Source of the DNA: Basipetospora chlamydospora | Lineage: Eukaryota > Ascomycota > Sordariomycetes > Microascales | Assembly (NCBI GenBank): GCA_001599675.1 | Contig: BCHP01000005.1 | Span: 2,945,229 to 3,009,228 of the forward strand | Reading direction: 5' to 3' | Length of the DNA stretch: 64,000 nucleotides | Shown: positions 10,006 to 20,844 of the stretch, piece after piece | How positions within the stretch are numbered: position 1 is the first letter of the stretch | Layout of the letters: the number at the start of each line of letters is the position of its first letter | Position numbers and translations under genes: made by a program | Notes under the pieces: model-generated | Told to the model about the DNA's origin: nothing | The model's database searches: none | The model's input: the letters and a program-made list of their open reading frames with translations, nothing else

Positions 10006-13000
10006 ATGGTCGGCAAGCTCCTCGACCTCCTGGACGACGCGTCCCAAGGCCTCTTCCACAACGACAGTCCCAGCGGCAAGCCCTCCAACGGCGCCATCCC
10101 CGCCAAAATCCGGGCCCAAGACAGCGGCATCGCAGTCGACCCCACCGCCCTCCCCGAAGCCCCGATCAAGCCCGCCCCGGAGCCCGATCTCAAGGCGAAG
10201 CTCACCTCCATCGCGCAAATCATCTCCAAGTCCCTCTCTGACCTCCCCACGGACCCGCAACCACCCCCCAGCACCTCCGCCGCAGAGCCCACGGGCCTAC
10301 TCCGCGATGTGCAGGAGCTGGGCTTCAAGGACGTAGACACCCTCCTCGACTTCCTCCAGGCAGGCGTGCAAGGCGAGACGGACGACTCGGACCTGCTCCT
10401 CGAGCGACTCGTCACGCTCCTCGCCAAGCTCCCCCCCACGTCGACGCACGGCCGGGCCATCGCGGGGAGCCTGATCCACGACCTGTGGTCCAAGCTGGAC
10501 CACCCCGTCGTCAGCACCCTGGACGACAAGTACAAGTACCGCGAGGCGGACGGCTCCAACAACTGCATCCACAGGCCCATGATGGGCGCGGCGGGGACAG
10601 CGTACGCGCGGACGACGCCTGCCGTGAGGGCAAGGAGGCCGGATGTCCCGGAGCCGGGGGTGCTGTTCGACACGTTGATGGCCAGGGGGGAGGGGTTCGA
10701 GGAGCACCCGAATCGGATCTCGAGTGTGCTCTTCTACCTAGCTACCATCATCACCCACGACATTTTCCAGTCCGTAAGTCTTTCCCCCGGCCCCTCCGTT
10801 CGTTCAGAGTTTTTTGTGGTTCAAGAGAGGCGTGAAGGCTCTAACTCCTGTGCAGGACGGAAAGAAGAACGGCTTCAACCTCACATCCTCCTACCTAGAC
10901 CTCTCCCCGCTCTACGGCCGCAACGCCCAGGAACAAATCGCCATGCGCACCATGTCCGCGGGCCTCCTCAAGCCCGACACCTTCTCCTCCAAGCGCGCTC
11001 TCGGATTCCCCCCGGGCGTCGGCGTCCTGCTTATCATGTTCAACCGGTTCCACAACTACGTCGTGACCCAGCTTGCGTCCATCAACGAGGGCGGCCGCTT
11101 CGCCAAGGAGCCGCCCATGGGTGACCTCGCTGGCCTGGATGAGAAGGGGAGGGAGGAAGCGAGGAGGAATACACTGATAAAGTACGATGAGGATCTCTTC
11201 CAGACGGGCAGGCTCGTCACCTGCGGTCTGTACGTGAACATCATCCTCCGCGACTACGTCCGCACCATCCTCAACGTCAACCGCGTCGACTCCTCCTGGG
11301 CCCTCGACCCCCGAGTCAGGCCCACGCCGGGCCTCCTGGGCAAGGACACGCCCGAGGCCACGGGCAACCAGGTCTCCGTGGAGTTCAACCTCGTGTACCG
11401 GTGGCACTCCTCCATCTCGCCCCGGGACGAGAAGTGGACCGAGGACGAGTTCCGGCGCATCTCGGGCGGGAAGGACGCCTCGGACGTGAATTTCCGCGAG
11501 TTCCTCGCCGTCCTGCACGGCTTCGAGGCCTCGCTCCCCGAGGACCCCGCCGCGCGGTCCTTTGCCGGAATGGCGCGCAACGAAGACGGGACGCTCCCCG
11601 ACGAGGAACTGGTGAAGATCTTTACCGAGTCGGTGGAGGATGTCGCGGGCTCCTTTGGCGCAAACCGCGTGCCTCCCGTGCTAAAGCACGTCGAGGTCCT
11701 CGGCATCATCCAGGCGCGACGCTGGAACGTGGCGACCCTCAACGAGTTCCGCTCCTTCTTCGGCCTCGCTCGGCACAAGACCTTCGAGGATATTAACCCC
11801 GACCCGGAAGCCGCCACGCGCCTGCGCAGCATGTACGACTCCCCCGACGCCGTCGAGCTCTACCCCGGCCTCGTCGTCGAGAAGGCGAAGCCGCCCATGG
11901 AGCCCGGCAGCGGTATCTGTCTCAACTACACCATCAGCCGCGCCATCCTCTCCGATGCCGTTTCCCTCGTCCGCGGGGACCGGTTCTACACCGTCGACTA
12001 TACGCCTAGTAACCTGACGAACTGGGGGTATGCCGAGGTCGACTACGACAACGACGTCGACAACGGACACGTCCTGCACAAGCTCGTCAGCCGGGCCTTC
12101 CCGGACTTCTTCCCCAGGGGCAGCGTGTACGCGCACTTCCCCTTCGTCACCCCTGCCGAGAACGAGGGGATCCTGAGGAAGATGGGCAAGGCGCACATGT
12201 ACTCGTGGGAGAGGCCGCGGAGGAGGCCCGCCATGGTCATGGTACGGTCGTACAAGGCCGTCGCGGACGTGCTGAGCAACAAGGTGGACTTCAAGGTCAC
12301 CACGGGCGACGCCATCCGCTTCCTGACCTTTGACGACGGGGTGGCCTACGGGGCCAACTTTTGCCTCGTGGGCGACGGGGAGGCTCACGCGCGGAACCGG
12401 GACCTCGTCCGCGGAGCCCTCTTCGCCCCCTCGGGCTGGGAATCCGAAATCTCCGCCTTCTACTCCGCCACGGTGCCGGCCCTCCTGAGGAAGTACTCCC
12501 ACAGCTCCGTCTCCCTCCCCAAGAGCACGGGGGCCGGGGGGACCAGGGAGGTGGACGTAGTGCGCGACGTAATCAACATGGCCAACACCCGCCTGTGCGC
12601 CGCGCTCTTCGCCCTGCCCCTCAAGAACGAGGACTCCCCGCACGGCATCCTGGCCGAGCACGACCTCTACCTGGCGCTCACGGCCGTCTTCGCGAGCATC
12701 TTCTTCGACGCGGACCCCGCCAGGTCCAACCGCGTGCGGCACCTCGCCAAGCAGCTCGCCGACGGGCTCGAGAAGATTGTGCTCCTCAACGCGCACGTCG
12801 TCGACAAGACGCCGGCCTTCGTCGCGGACGCCCTGTCCTCGCTCAAGGACATCGCGGGCGGGTCCATCGGCTGCCCCTTTGGCGGGGGTGGTAAGGAGAA
12901 GGCTGGCCTTGCGAGCTATGGGAGGGCGTTGATTGGGAGACTCCTCGAGGAGGGGAAGAGCGTGGAGGAGTGCGTCTGGGGTACGGCCATGCCGCTTATG

Positions 13001-13775
13001 ACGGCGAATGTGCCGAACCAGAGCTCTATCCTGGCGCAGTGCCTTGATTTTTACCTCGAGGAGGAGAATAAGGGGCACCTTGCTGACCTGCATAGGCTTG
13101 CCCATGAGGACACGACCGAGGCTGATGAGAAGATCATGAGATAGTGAGTCCCCCAGGTACCCCTCTGATGATAGCGGCACCTGCCACAACTCCTGGCCAA
13201 GAAATGATAAGCTAACCCCTCACAGCATGCTCGAGGGCTCCCGCCTCCGCGGCACAGTAGCCGTCCACCGCACAGTCGCAAACCCCACCACCCTAACCGA
13301 CCACTCCACCTCCCTCCCACCCCCGTCCCCCTCCCACCTGGACCCCATCCCTCTCGCCACCCCCCAGCAAAGCACAACACACACGCTCCAAAGGGGCGAC
13401 CACCTCCTCGTCAACTTCGCCACCGCCTCGCGCGACCCCTCCGTCTTCCCCAACCCGTCCGAGGTGGCGCTCGACAGGCCGCTGGACGCGTACATCCACT
13501 TCGGCTGGGGTCCGCACCAGTGCGCCGGCATGGCGATGAGCATCCGGGCGCAGGCCATGCTACTCAAGGGCATCGTGGGGTTGAGGGGGTTGCGGCGGAG
13601 TGCGGGGGACAGGGGCAGGATGAAGAGCATGCCCGCAAGGACCTGGAGCGGGCAGGTTAGGGGTGGGGATGCGGCGGCGGAGGGGGTGTGGAGTGGGCTG
13701 AGGGTCTATATGGATGCTGAGCAGGGGGGTTACTTCCCTGTTCCGACGACCATGAGAGTCCTCTACGACGAGTGA
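10006..13775 (+). CDS. ppo: Ppo-type linoleate dioxygenase / P450 fusion
   Basis: Fungal psi-factor (oxylipin) synthase, 1201 aa. Exons are 10006-10773, 10856-13143 and 13226-13775. The N-terminal haem-peroxidase-like dioxygenase domain carries the distal His (THDIF, His251) and the catalytic Tyr and proximal His in YRWH (Tyr437, His440), which oxygenate linoleic acid at C8 or C10. The C-terminal half is a P450 that can rearrange the hydroperoxide to a diol. It has an ExxR-like EGSR just after intron 2 and the haem-thiolate Cys in GWGPHQCAG (Cys1118). Because the Cys is present, a working isomerase half (PpoA-like 5,8- or 7,8-diol synthase) is more likely than a PpoC-like enzyme that lacks it. 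I infer this and cannot fix regiospecificity. Length slightly exceeds the usual 1050-1150 aa, partly from a Pro/Ser insert before LQRGDHLLVNF. Such oxylipins regulate sporulation and secondary metabolism. Confidence 0.95.
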
Positions 13776-14586
13776 GGAGGTATCGGCTCGTGCAGAGGGC
13801 ATAACTAGGGAGCGGATCCTGCTGGTCAGGCGACGATCATCTAGGGCTTTCTTGTGAATAGCAGTGTTGGATAAGTGATAGCAGCTTTTCTTCTACCGGG
13901 GGGAAATGGAAGGGCAGATTGTATCCATCAAGCCCAACATCTCGACCACTCTCCCCCCAGCTATCCCACCCCGTGCATAAAGAAGTGTTAGCCGTGTCTC
14001 AAGATCCAAAATGGGCGTGAAACACCCTCGAAGAGCCAACCCCGAGATGCTCTCCAGGTGAACCTGCTCTGGAAAGTGGGCGAAACAGCGCCACCGCATA
14101 CAAGAGAACAGAGTGCAATGTCTCGAACAGTCAACAGCCGATAACCAACGGAGAGAAGCCAATCTTGAGAGAGGGGGGGGGGGGGGGGGGGGGGGGGGAA
14201 GAATCATGGAACAGCGAACGGCCAACTCTCGTGGTACGAACGGACCGCCGTAGAACGCAATTACACTATCATGAATATCCTCGCCTCGGGGGTTCCCAAC
14301 ACGGGTACGAAGCAAGCGTCCAATCTGTGGTTGCAAGTCGGAGAAACAATGCTCCTGTTCCCGGTAAAGACAGATTCTCCAACAAGCCTATCACTTTCCT
14401 ATCCTATATCCTATGCTTCGGTAGAGAACGAATGATATCTTGCCAGCCACACTCGCCCAGCCTCAAACGTGTACATGATACCATTAGGAAGTGGGCGGAA
14501 GAATCCCGACAATAAAAGGAGTCCTCCATAGAACATCAAGCCCCAGTCCTGCATTCTCCCAAGTCAATCTCAACTTCCTCTCAGAA
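13776..14586. other. Convergent 3' intergenic region with G26 run
   Basis: Between the 3' ends of the ppo gene and the SAM decarboxylase gene. It contains an uninterrupted run of 26 G at 14173-14198. No gene seen. Confidence 0.7.
14173..14198. repeat. G26 homopolymer
   Basis: Twenty-six consecutive G on the plus strand. It could form G-quadruplex structure, and its length is likely to vary. Confidence 0.9.
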
Positions 14587-16219
14587 TCACTCACTATCCT
14601 CCCCAACCCTTGTGCCCACAGGCCCACTCCACCCGTCCCTCTCATAGTACCGGAACACAAGGTCGTAATCGTCAAACTCGTGCACAATCCTGTCCACCCT
14701 CCTGTACCCCCTCACGGGATTCAGCCTTCTCGCAATACGCTTCGGCCTCCCGCCCGCGCCCCAGTCTTCCTCGTCGCCAACAGCGGCAGCGGCGGCGGCA
14801 GCCGAGCGAGTAACCTGCCCACCCTCAAAGAGCGTCACGCTGAATCGGCCAGGGCGGAAGATGGAGACGACGCGCTCGATGATCTCGCCCGTGGTGCGAC
14901 CGTGCGATGAGGCGGGGACGTTGGTCTCGAAGGAGGCGAAGCTGCAGTGGGGCTCGGGGGTGACGTGCACGGTGAAGTAGTGCGTCGGTGCAGACGAGGC
15001 ACCGCTCTCGCCGTTCTCGCAGTTCTCGACACCCTTGGGATGCGGGACGGGGACCACGCCATTGGCGGAGAAACCACACGGGCTGAACATGAAAGCATCG
15101 ATTCTGGCGTCCGGGTACACCGAGGCGGGGTAGATGTCGGACAGCCCCGACGCCTCGGAGACCACGGTGCCCAAAGCATGCCCCTCGCTCGTCTCCGTCG
15201 ACTCGGCCGCTGCGGGCTTCTCGCTCGGGCCAGTGTCGTCAAGGCCGTTGCTGAAGACGTCGACATGGGAGTCGTCGCCCTTGGCCGGAGTGGCGGGCCG
15301 GGGCTGCGCGGCGTCCTTCTCGCTGGCGACTGCACTCGCATTCGAGAGGTAGAACTGCTTCGCCATCTCCGGGTCCAGGTCCGTCATCAGAATCTCAAGC
15401 GTCTCGTCGGTGCCATCCTCGGTGGACGGGAGGAACGTGGTAATGCCCGCGGGGATCTTGGTCACACGACCACCGGGCACATCCCCCGGTGAGAGCTCGT
15501 CGGGGGTGCGCGGCGGGGTGATGGCGTGGGTGGGCGAGGTGATGTACAGGTACCAGTGGTCCCCGTTCATCTTGCCCACCATGTACGCGCTGCCGTGCTC
15601 GAGCATGTCGTCCAAATACTTGACTTCCTCCTTCCAGCTCCTGTGTGGACCGCGCTGTTTGTCGGGGAACAGAAAGTTCTTGCGGCTGTAGAAGAAACGG
15701 TAGGGCGTGGCAGCGGCGTGGACCTCGGTGGCGCACTTGGCGTTGTGGAACGGGAAGCCGGCGTCGACGGCGGCGATGTGCAGGAGGCGCCGAAGGCCGA
15801 GGAGCAGAGTGGTGGTGCCGCATGTCTTGAGGACGAGCTTGTGGGGGAAGACAAACATGCTCGACTCAGAGAGGAGGTAGGCGTCGACGTGATCGGACTC
15901 GAGGACGGAGAGGACCTCGCAGTTGACCATGTCGAGCATGGACTTCCAGGTCTCGGCGGAGACGGCCTTGAGGCCAAGCGGGCGGGCGCCGGGGGGAAGA
16001 CTCGTAGGGCCAGGGGCGAACCAGACCTCTAGCAACTTCTCAGGGCCTGAAGGGTGTTAGCCTTGGGTGTGTCCGCGGGGGGAGATGAGAAAAGGGGAGG
16101 GGCATACCTTCAAAGGCGTTGGTCGAGTCCAGGTCGTCGGCCACATCATGGTTGATAGTCAGATGGGGCGTAGCCTGGGACGGCGACAGGGTGTAGCTGC
16201 TGGAAATAGCGGTGACCAT
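14587..16219 (-). CDS. spe2: S-adenosylmethionine decarboxylase proenzyme
   Basis: Makes decarboxylated SAM, the aminopropyl donor for spermidine and spermine. Exons are 16108-16219 and 14587-16046 (GTATGC donor, TTCAG acceptor), giving 523 aa. The start ATG at 16219 opens MVTAISSSYTLSPSQATPHL. The family signature FEGPEKLLEVWF is restored exactly across the intron. The self-processing site is YLLSESSMFV, with cleavage before Ser99, which becomes the pyruvoyl cofactor. Downstream SPCGFSANG carries the conserved Cys, and CSFASFE is also typical. Compared with yeast and human enzymes (about 335-400 aa) it is long, because of a low-complexity Ala/Ser/Asp insert of about 70 residues after MAKQFYL and a poly-Ala stretch near the C terminus. 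The 5' leader carries a spliced uORF, listed separately, which makes translational control by polyamines plausible. Confidence 0.96.
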
Positions 16220-16716
16220 TTTGACTGTTCAGAAGATGACGCGGCAAACCGTGCTCGTCGTCAAATGGTGCAACAGGTGCGAGAACAGCGTCTTGAACGG
16301 GGTCGGAGACGTCTTGGTTGGGTTCCGCGGAGCACTAGCTGCGGCTCAAACGAAGCTTGCGGCGTCCGTTTGAGAGAGCAGGCCCACAGGAGGGGAGTGT
16401 TTCCGTGAGTGCTGGCGGGAAGCCAGCTACAATGGTTGTATGGGGTTGGTCTTGAACGTCTCTGCTGGGAGGGACGTTAAGGGGGGCGGGCTCGGAGGGG
16501 GAGGAAGACGTCTCTGAGCGACGGAATGGTGACTCTTCTCGGGGGCGACCTCGCGCTTGCAGAAACCGATACCTGTGGTGGAGTACCGGGCCCAGCAGAC
16601 GAGGGCTATTTAGGATGTGGAGCTCGGGGGGATGGAGCTGCGGCGTCGGCTGCGTTTGGCGTGAGATGTCCACTCAGTATTAGAATATTCGATGTGGTGA
16701 GTAGGGGGTGCTATCG

Positions 16717-16885
16717 AGGCCTGTAGGCGAGAGAGGCGGTTAGCCATGTGAACAAGATGGGGGATGATGTAGCCAGACAGAGGACAAGAACCGAATGCGC
16801 GTCGCGATGGTAGGAGAAACGGACAAGACTTGGCTACATACTTGCGGGGTTTGGATAGGAAGCGAAGAATGTCCTTCTGGCTCAT
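16717..16885 (-). promoter_or_regulatory. Spliced uORF in the SAM decarboxylase leader
   Basis: The minus-strand ATG at 16885 opens a uORF split by a well-formed intron (16721-16841: GTATGT donor, GCTAAC branch site, pyrimidine-rich CCTACAG acceptor). Spliced, it encodes MSQKDILRFLSKPRKPR and stops 490 nt before the main start codon. No other minus-strand ATG occurs in the exonic leader between 16219 and 16720, and none upstream of 16885 until about 17330. That depletion supports a genuine transcribed leader. SAM decarboxylase mRNAs of animals and plants are controlled by inhibitory uORFs; this peptide is not the mammalian MAGDIS. The regulatory role is inference. Confidence 0.6.
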
Positions 16886-18664
16886 AAAGGCCACCGCGGT
16901 ATTACGGGAGGGATGGTGTTGGGACCCGAAAAGACCGCTCGTGTGACGTCCGAGCCGGAATCAGGGTGCAGTGACGGACAGTGGATTGGGAGACAGTGCT
17001 GGGATCGGACTCGGCGGGAGGTCGCAGGCGACAATGTTGAATCCCAATATGACGAACTGAAAGCTATCGGGGAAGCACTGGGTGGCTTGAGTTGTGGTCG
17101 AAGCTGGCTGGTGAGAGTATAGCAAAGGAGTAGTAGGCGAGGAGCAAAAAGGCGAAATACGGAATCGCGTGGTTATCTCGATTGGGCCGAACTAGGGTCT
17201 AGTGTCAGGTCGGCCTGGCCTGGCCTGAGGGGGATTGGTGGTTCAACTCCGCGGGGAGTCGCGTAATCAAAGAGAGGTGCAAAATGATGTTGTTCTACCA
17301 AGCAAATGGAGAGAATACCGCCATCAACCAGGTGCTGCGAGAGGTTGGAGGTGGAATGGAAGGGCCGTGTTACTGTCGAGTGGAGGAAAAGAAAAAAGAC
17401 GGCAGATCAATTGGGTCGGAGGTTGGAGAAGAAAAAAAAAAAGTTGGCGTGGGCGGAGAAGCGAAGCACACGAGGGAAGTTATGGAGTACGTACCTCACC
17501 CTCCTTTCCAGTCGGTCCCTCCCTCCTTTGCAGAGCCCCTCACCCTCACCAGGCCAAACAACCAAACAGAGGAAGGAGATAAACCCGGATGGCTCCACCC
17601 GCCCCGCTAATTAGGGCTAATAAGTGCAAGTGCGGGACTGTGGTTCCTGCTTGCCTCTCACCCGATATACCTGTCGATGACGATCTCGATATCGCAGCCG
17701 CCGAGTTCTCTTTTTCTATACATGTACTCGTACTCGTACTCGTGTCGTCTTGTATACACCAGAGTCCTGTCCCGAAAATCGACGACCATGCCTTGAGTAA
17801 GGAAATCTTTCAGACCCTGCAATTCAATGGCCTTAGAAACTCCATGGACCTCCTTCTCTTCATGTCGGGTTCCGATTGCAGATGGCGGGGTAATTAACAC
17901 GTGCAGCAAAGACTTCTCTCACACCCTCTGATGACGCCACGATTCTTGGCTCCGCAATGCAGAGCAGGGGTCTCTGAGGGCCTGGAACTGATGGACCCTG
18001 CAAGGGGGGTCGACAGTGAACCAAGCGGGGGACAGCATCAAAAGCATTGGCAACTTGAGCCCTCCGCTATGTCTCGTCGACTTCACGGGCCTCAATTCCG
18101 TGCCGAATATCTCAACGACGCAGTGAGGCCTTTTTTTTTCTCTCGTGACACCCGGATATGCAGGTCCAAGGGGACAATCGCACGATTCCTAGTCAATCCA
18201 AGTTTAACTGTGGTTGTCTGTTCCGAACCCTACAAGATAATGCCAAATAGGCATGAGCAGCGGAAAAGAAAAGAAAACTTTTGGTGAGACTGACTTGGCC
18301 GCCTCAGCCATGAAGGCACGCACACACTTGAAGCTGAAGGCATCGGGGTATGCAGTGCTGGCGGGATTGGAGTGCGAAGCTTCTTCACTCCGTGTCACCG
18401 TGTTTTCTATTTTTATTTTTTTGGAGGATGCCGACTGAACCGAACGATACACACTGCACTGTCGGAATCCAAGCGAAATCCCGAAAGTGTTCACCAGACA
18501 CGGTCCATTTACACGTGCGCAAATCTCATGGACATGAACACACCCTTGGCCAGCTTCCCCCTATAAGGATCAGCCCCGATAGTACCGCTGAGAGGAGAGC
18601 TCAACTCGGTTCCACTGGCTTGTTCGAAAATAAAATTGAATGATGCTGGACAGCATCGGAATGA

Positions 18665-18700
<36 letters not shown>

Positions 18701-18726
18701 GACGGACACATAGTACGAGGAAGCAA
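16886..18726. other. Intergenic: leader/promoter of SAM decarboxylase, 3' flank of cfd1
   Basis: A TGACGT element lies at 16943-16948, upstream of the uORF. Farther out are purine-rich runs (17380-17450), a short TACTCG tandem at 17724-17742 and a T31 run at 18668-18698. No gene recognised. Confidence 0.45.
18668..18698. repeat. T31 homopolymer
   Basis: Thirty-one consecutive T on the plus strand, 28 bp past the cfd1 stop codon (poly-A in the cfd1 sense), where it could act in 3'-end formation or represent a retroposed poly-A tail. Confidence 0.9.
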
Positions 18727-19746
18727 TCACCTCCCGGTAGCTTCCACCGTCTCCACCAGTTTCTCCGTGATGGGCTTGAACACATGATACAGGTAGCAGT
18801 CCTTGTACTTATCCGCCAGCATCAACGCATCCCTCCCCTCCCCCTCCCCGTCTACAGCCCTGTCCGCAGCCCCGTCCGCAGCCGCGGCCCCAATATCCCT
18901 CCCACCAGCCATCGTGCCCGTGGGGTACCTAGGTCTCCTGCCCGTCTCAACCAACACCCCAAACTGCGGGTCAATGGGCACGCTTCCCAAGAACGGCACC
19001 TCAAACTGCCTCGCCATCTCCTCGCCGCCGCCCTTGCCGAAGAGATCCGTGCAGTCGGCACAGTTCTCGCACACGAACCCGCTCATGTTCTCCACGACGC
19101 CCAGCACGCGGATGCCCGTCTTGGCGCAGAAGTTCAGCTCCTTGCGCACGTCCTGCGTGGAGACGGCCTGCGGCGTGGTCACCACCACAGCGCCCTTGAC
19201 CTGCCCGGGCAGCGCGGTGGCCGCGAGCGTCTCGGCCAGGGAGATGTGCTCATCACTGGTGCCGGGGGGCGAGTCGATGAGGAGGTAGTCCGTCTCGTCC
19301 CAGTAGACGTCGGAGAGGAACTGCCGGATCATGGCCGTCTTCTTGGGCCCGCGCCAAACGACGGCGTCGCCGCGGTCGCGGAGCATGAAGGCGAGACTCA
19401 TGGCGCGCAGGGAACCCACGCCCGCGGGAGAGGAGCCGTCCGCGGGCGGCGGGGAGGGGGGGTGTATGGGGACGGGGAGCCAGCCCAGGGGGGTCTGCCG
19501 GACTTTGGAGTCCTCTATGGAGAGCATGCGCGGGATGTTGGGCCCCGTGAGGTCGGCGTCCAGGATGCCTACTGAGTGGCCTTGGAGGGAGAGGCATAGG
19601 GCTAGCTGCGTTGTGACGGAGGACTTGCCCACGCCGCCTTTTCCCGAGAGGACCTGGACGTCTGTTAGATGGCACGCGGGTCATCTCAGATAAGGGAACC
19701 GAGATGGGCATACAAGGATTATGTGCTTGACCTTGGTGGTCGACAT
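18727..19746 (-). CDS. CFD1: Cytosolic Fe-S cluster assembly factor Cfd1
   Basis: P-loop scaffold ATPase of the cytosolic iron-sulfur assembly pathway, the partner of Nbp35. Exons are 19714-19746 (11 codons, MSTTKVKHIIL) and 18727-19653, with a GTATGC...GTCCAG intron, giving 319 aa. The splice restores the Mrp/Nubp signature VLSGKGGVGKSSV (deviant Walker A, residues 12-24). Other family features: ILDADLTGPNIPRML, LIDSPPGTSDEHI (Walker B region) and the C-terminal CENC pair (GFVCENCADC) that bridges the Fe-S cluster between subunits. It lacks the N-terminal ferredoxin-like Cys cluster of Nbp35, which supports the Cfd1/Nubp2 assignment. Two small Gly/Ala/Pro-rich inserts are present. Confidence 0.95.
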
Positions 19747-20844
19747 GCTGGCGATGAGTGGATCTTATCGCGGGTTTTTGGCGGGGTCAATCCACTCAGT
19801 TGTTTGCTGCCCAGTGACGTCCGCCGTGCTCTTATTTTCGACGATGATAGATTTAATCCGACTCTTGCTCAAGTATCCTCTGCTAGGTTGGAAGTGACTG
19901 AGAAGCGGGAAGTGTAGAGGTTGAAGACGCTTGAAAGCTCCATGGTCGCGATGTCCTGTGGACGGCGAGAGGTGGAGGGGTGGATTGAAGCTGGTGGTGA
20001 AGTGGGATGCTGAATAATTCGAATTGCCCACGAGCGATAACGGCAGGTGGCGTCGTCGTCGGATCCGACTTGGATTAGAGGTGGCGCCACTGACGGTAGC
20101 CGCAGAGCTTGTATTCTCTTCATCCTTTCTTTCATTTACACGAGAACTAGAAGATAAGCTTATATTCCCGTGTTGTCTCGAGTTTCCTTCCCAAATTATA
20201 GGTTGCGACATAGGTGATCTTGAGGTTGTTAAAGAGCTGGCAGTTTTAGGCTGCTATAACTACGAGTATGCGTATATGCGTGTAGCAGCTGCAACTTCAG
20301 TTGAAGCTTGTATGTCACTGCCAGCTGTCATGGTTTCCACTGACAGTGGCAGGTATTTACAGTGTGAGCACGGTATATAATACCGCGCATTCGTTTCTGA
20401 CTAAACACTATTATGCGCTTGGCGAACTGGCTGGTGGTGCATCATCGTGGGTCTCCCGTCCCGGGCCTTCTCCTATCGTTGCCTGTCGATTCAAGTTCAT
20501 CATCGCGACGCCGCCTCCTTACAAGACAAATTGCATGCCATCGCATCCCCTACGACCGCAATTTCCGCAACACCCTCAACACCCTCAACACACACGATAA
20601 CGGACCCGACACTCCGAAATCCCGAGAGCGATGTCCAAGCCACCTTAGCATCTTCAATCTTACCTACTCCTTGCTTCAAATCCCCACCCGGGACAACTCC
20701 CCGTCACCACCCGCCGCAGATCCAACAGCCTCACACCCTCCTATCGACACCAATGCCGCAAGCCCCCCAGCTCTGAGCCCTCCTTCGCTACCTCCCCCCC
20801 CACCGCGCGATGACATCCCTGACACCGTCACCGCGTCACACCCG
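19747..20844. other. Divergent promoter region
   Basis: Shared upstream DNA of cfd1 (-) and the gene starting at 20845 (+). TATATAA occurs at 20374-20380. An in-frame ATG at 20413 precedes the chosen start, and the reading frame is open between them, but this part has poor coding character. Confidence 0.5.
20374..20380 (+). promoter_or_regulatory. Possible TATA box
   Basis: TATATAA within the near-palindrome GGTATATAATACC. If used, transcription would begin near 20405, making the segment up to 20844 a 5' leader and placing the ATG at 20413 very close to the cap. Confidence 0.35.

Noticed and set aside
11681..13189. 502-codon minus-strand open frame inside the ppo gene
   Set aside because: Antisense shadow of GC-rich codons; composition is Val/Gly/Glu/Arg-biased and no family motif is seen, while the sense strand has full Ppo motifs and splice sites.
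18510..18785. Lys-rich minus-strand frames across the T31 run
   Set aside because: The Lys tract is only the translation of a homopolymer; neighbouring sequence is noncoding and the cfd1 3' end.
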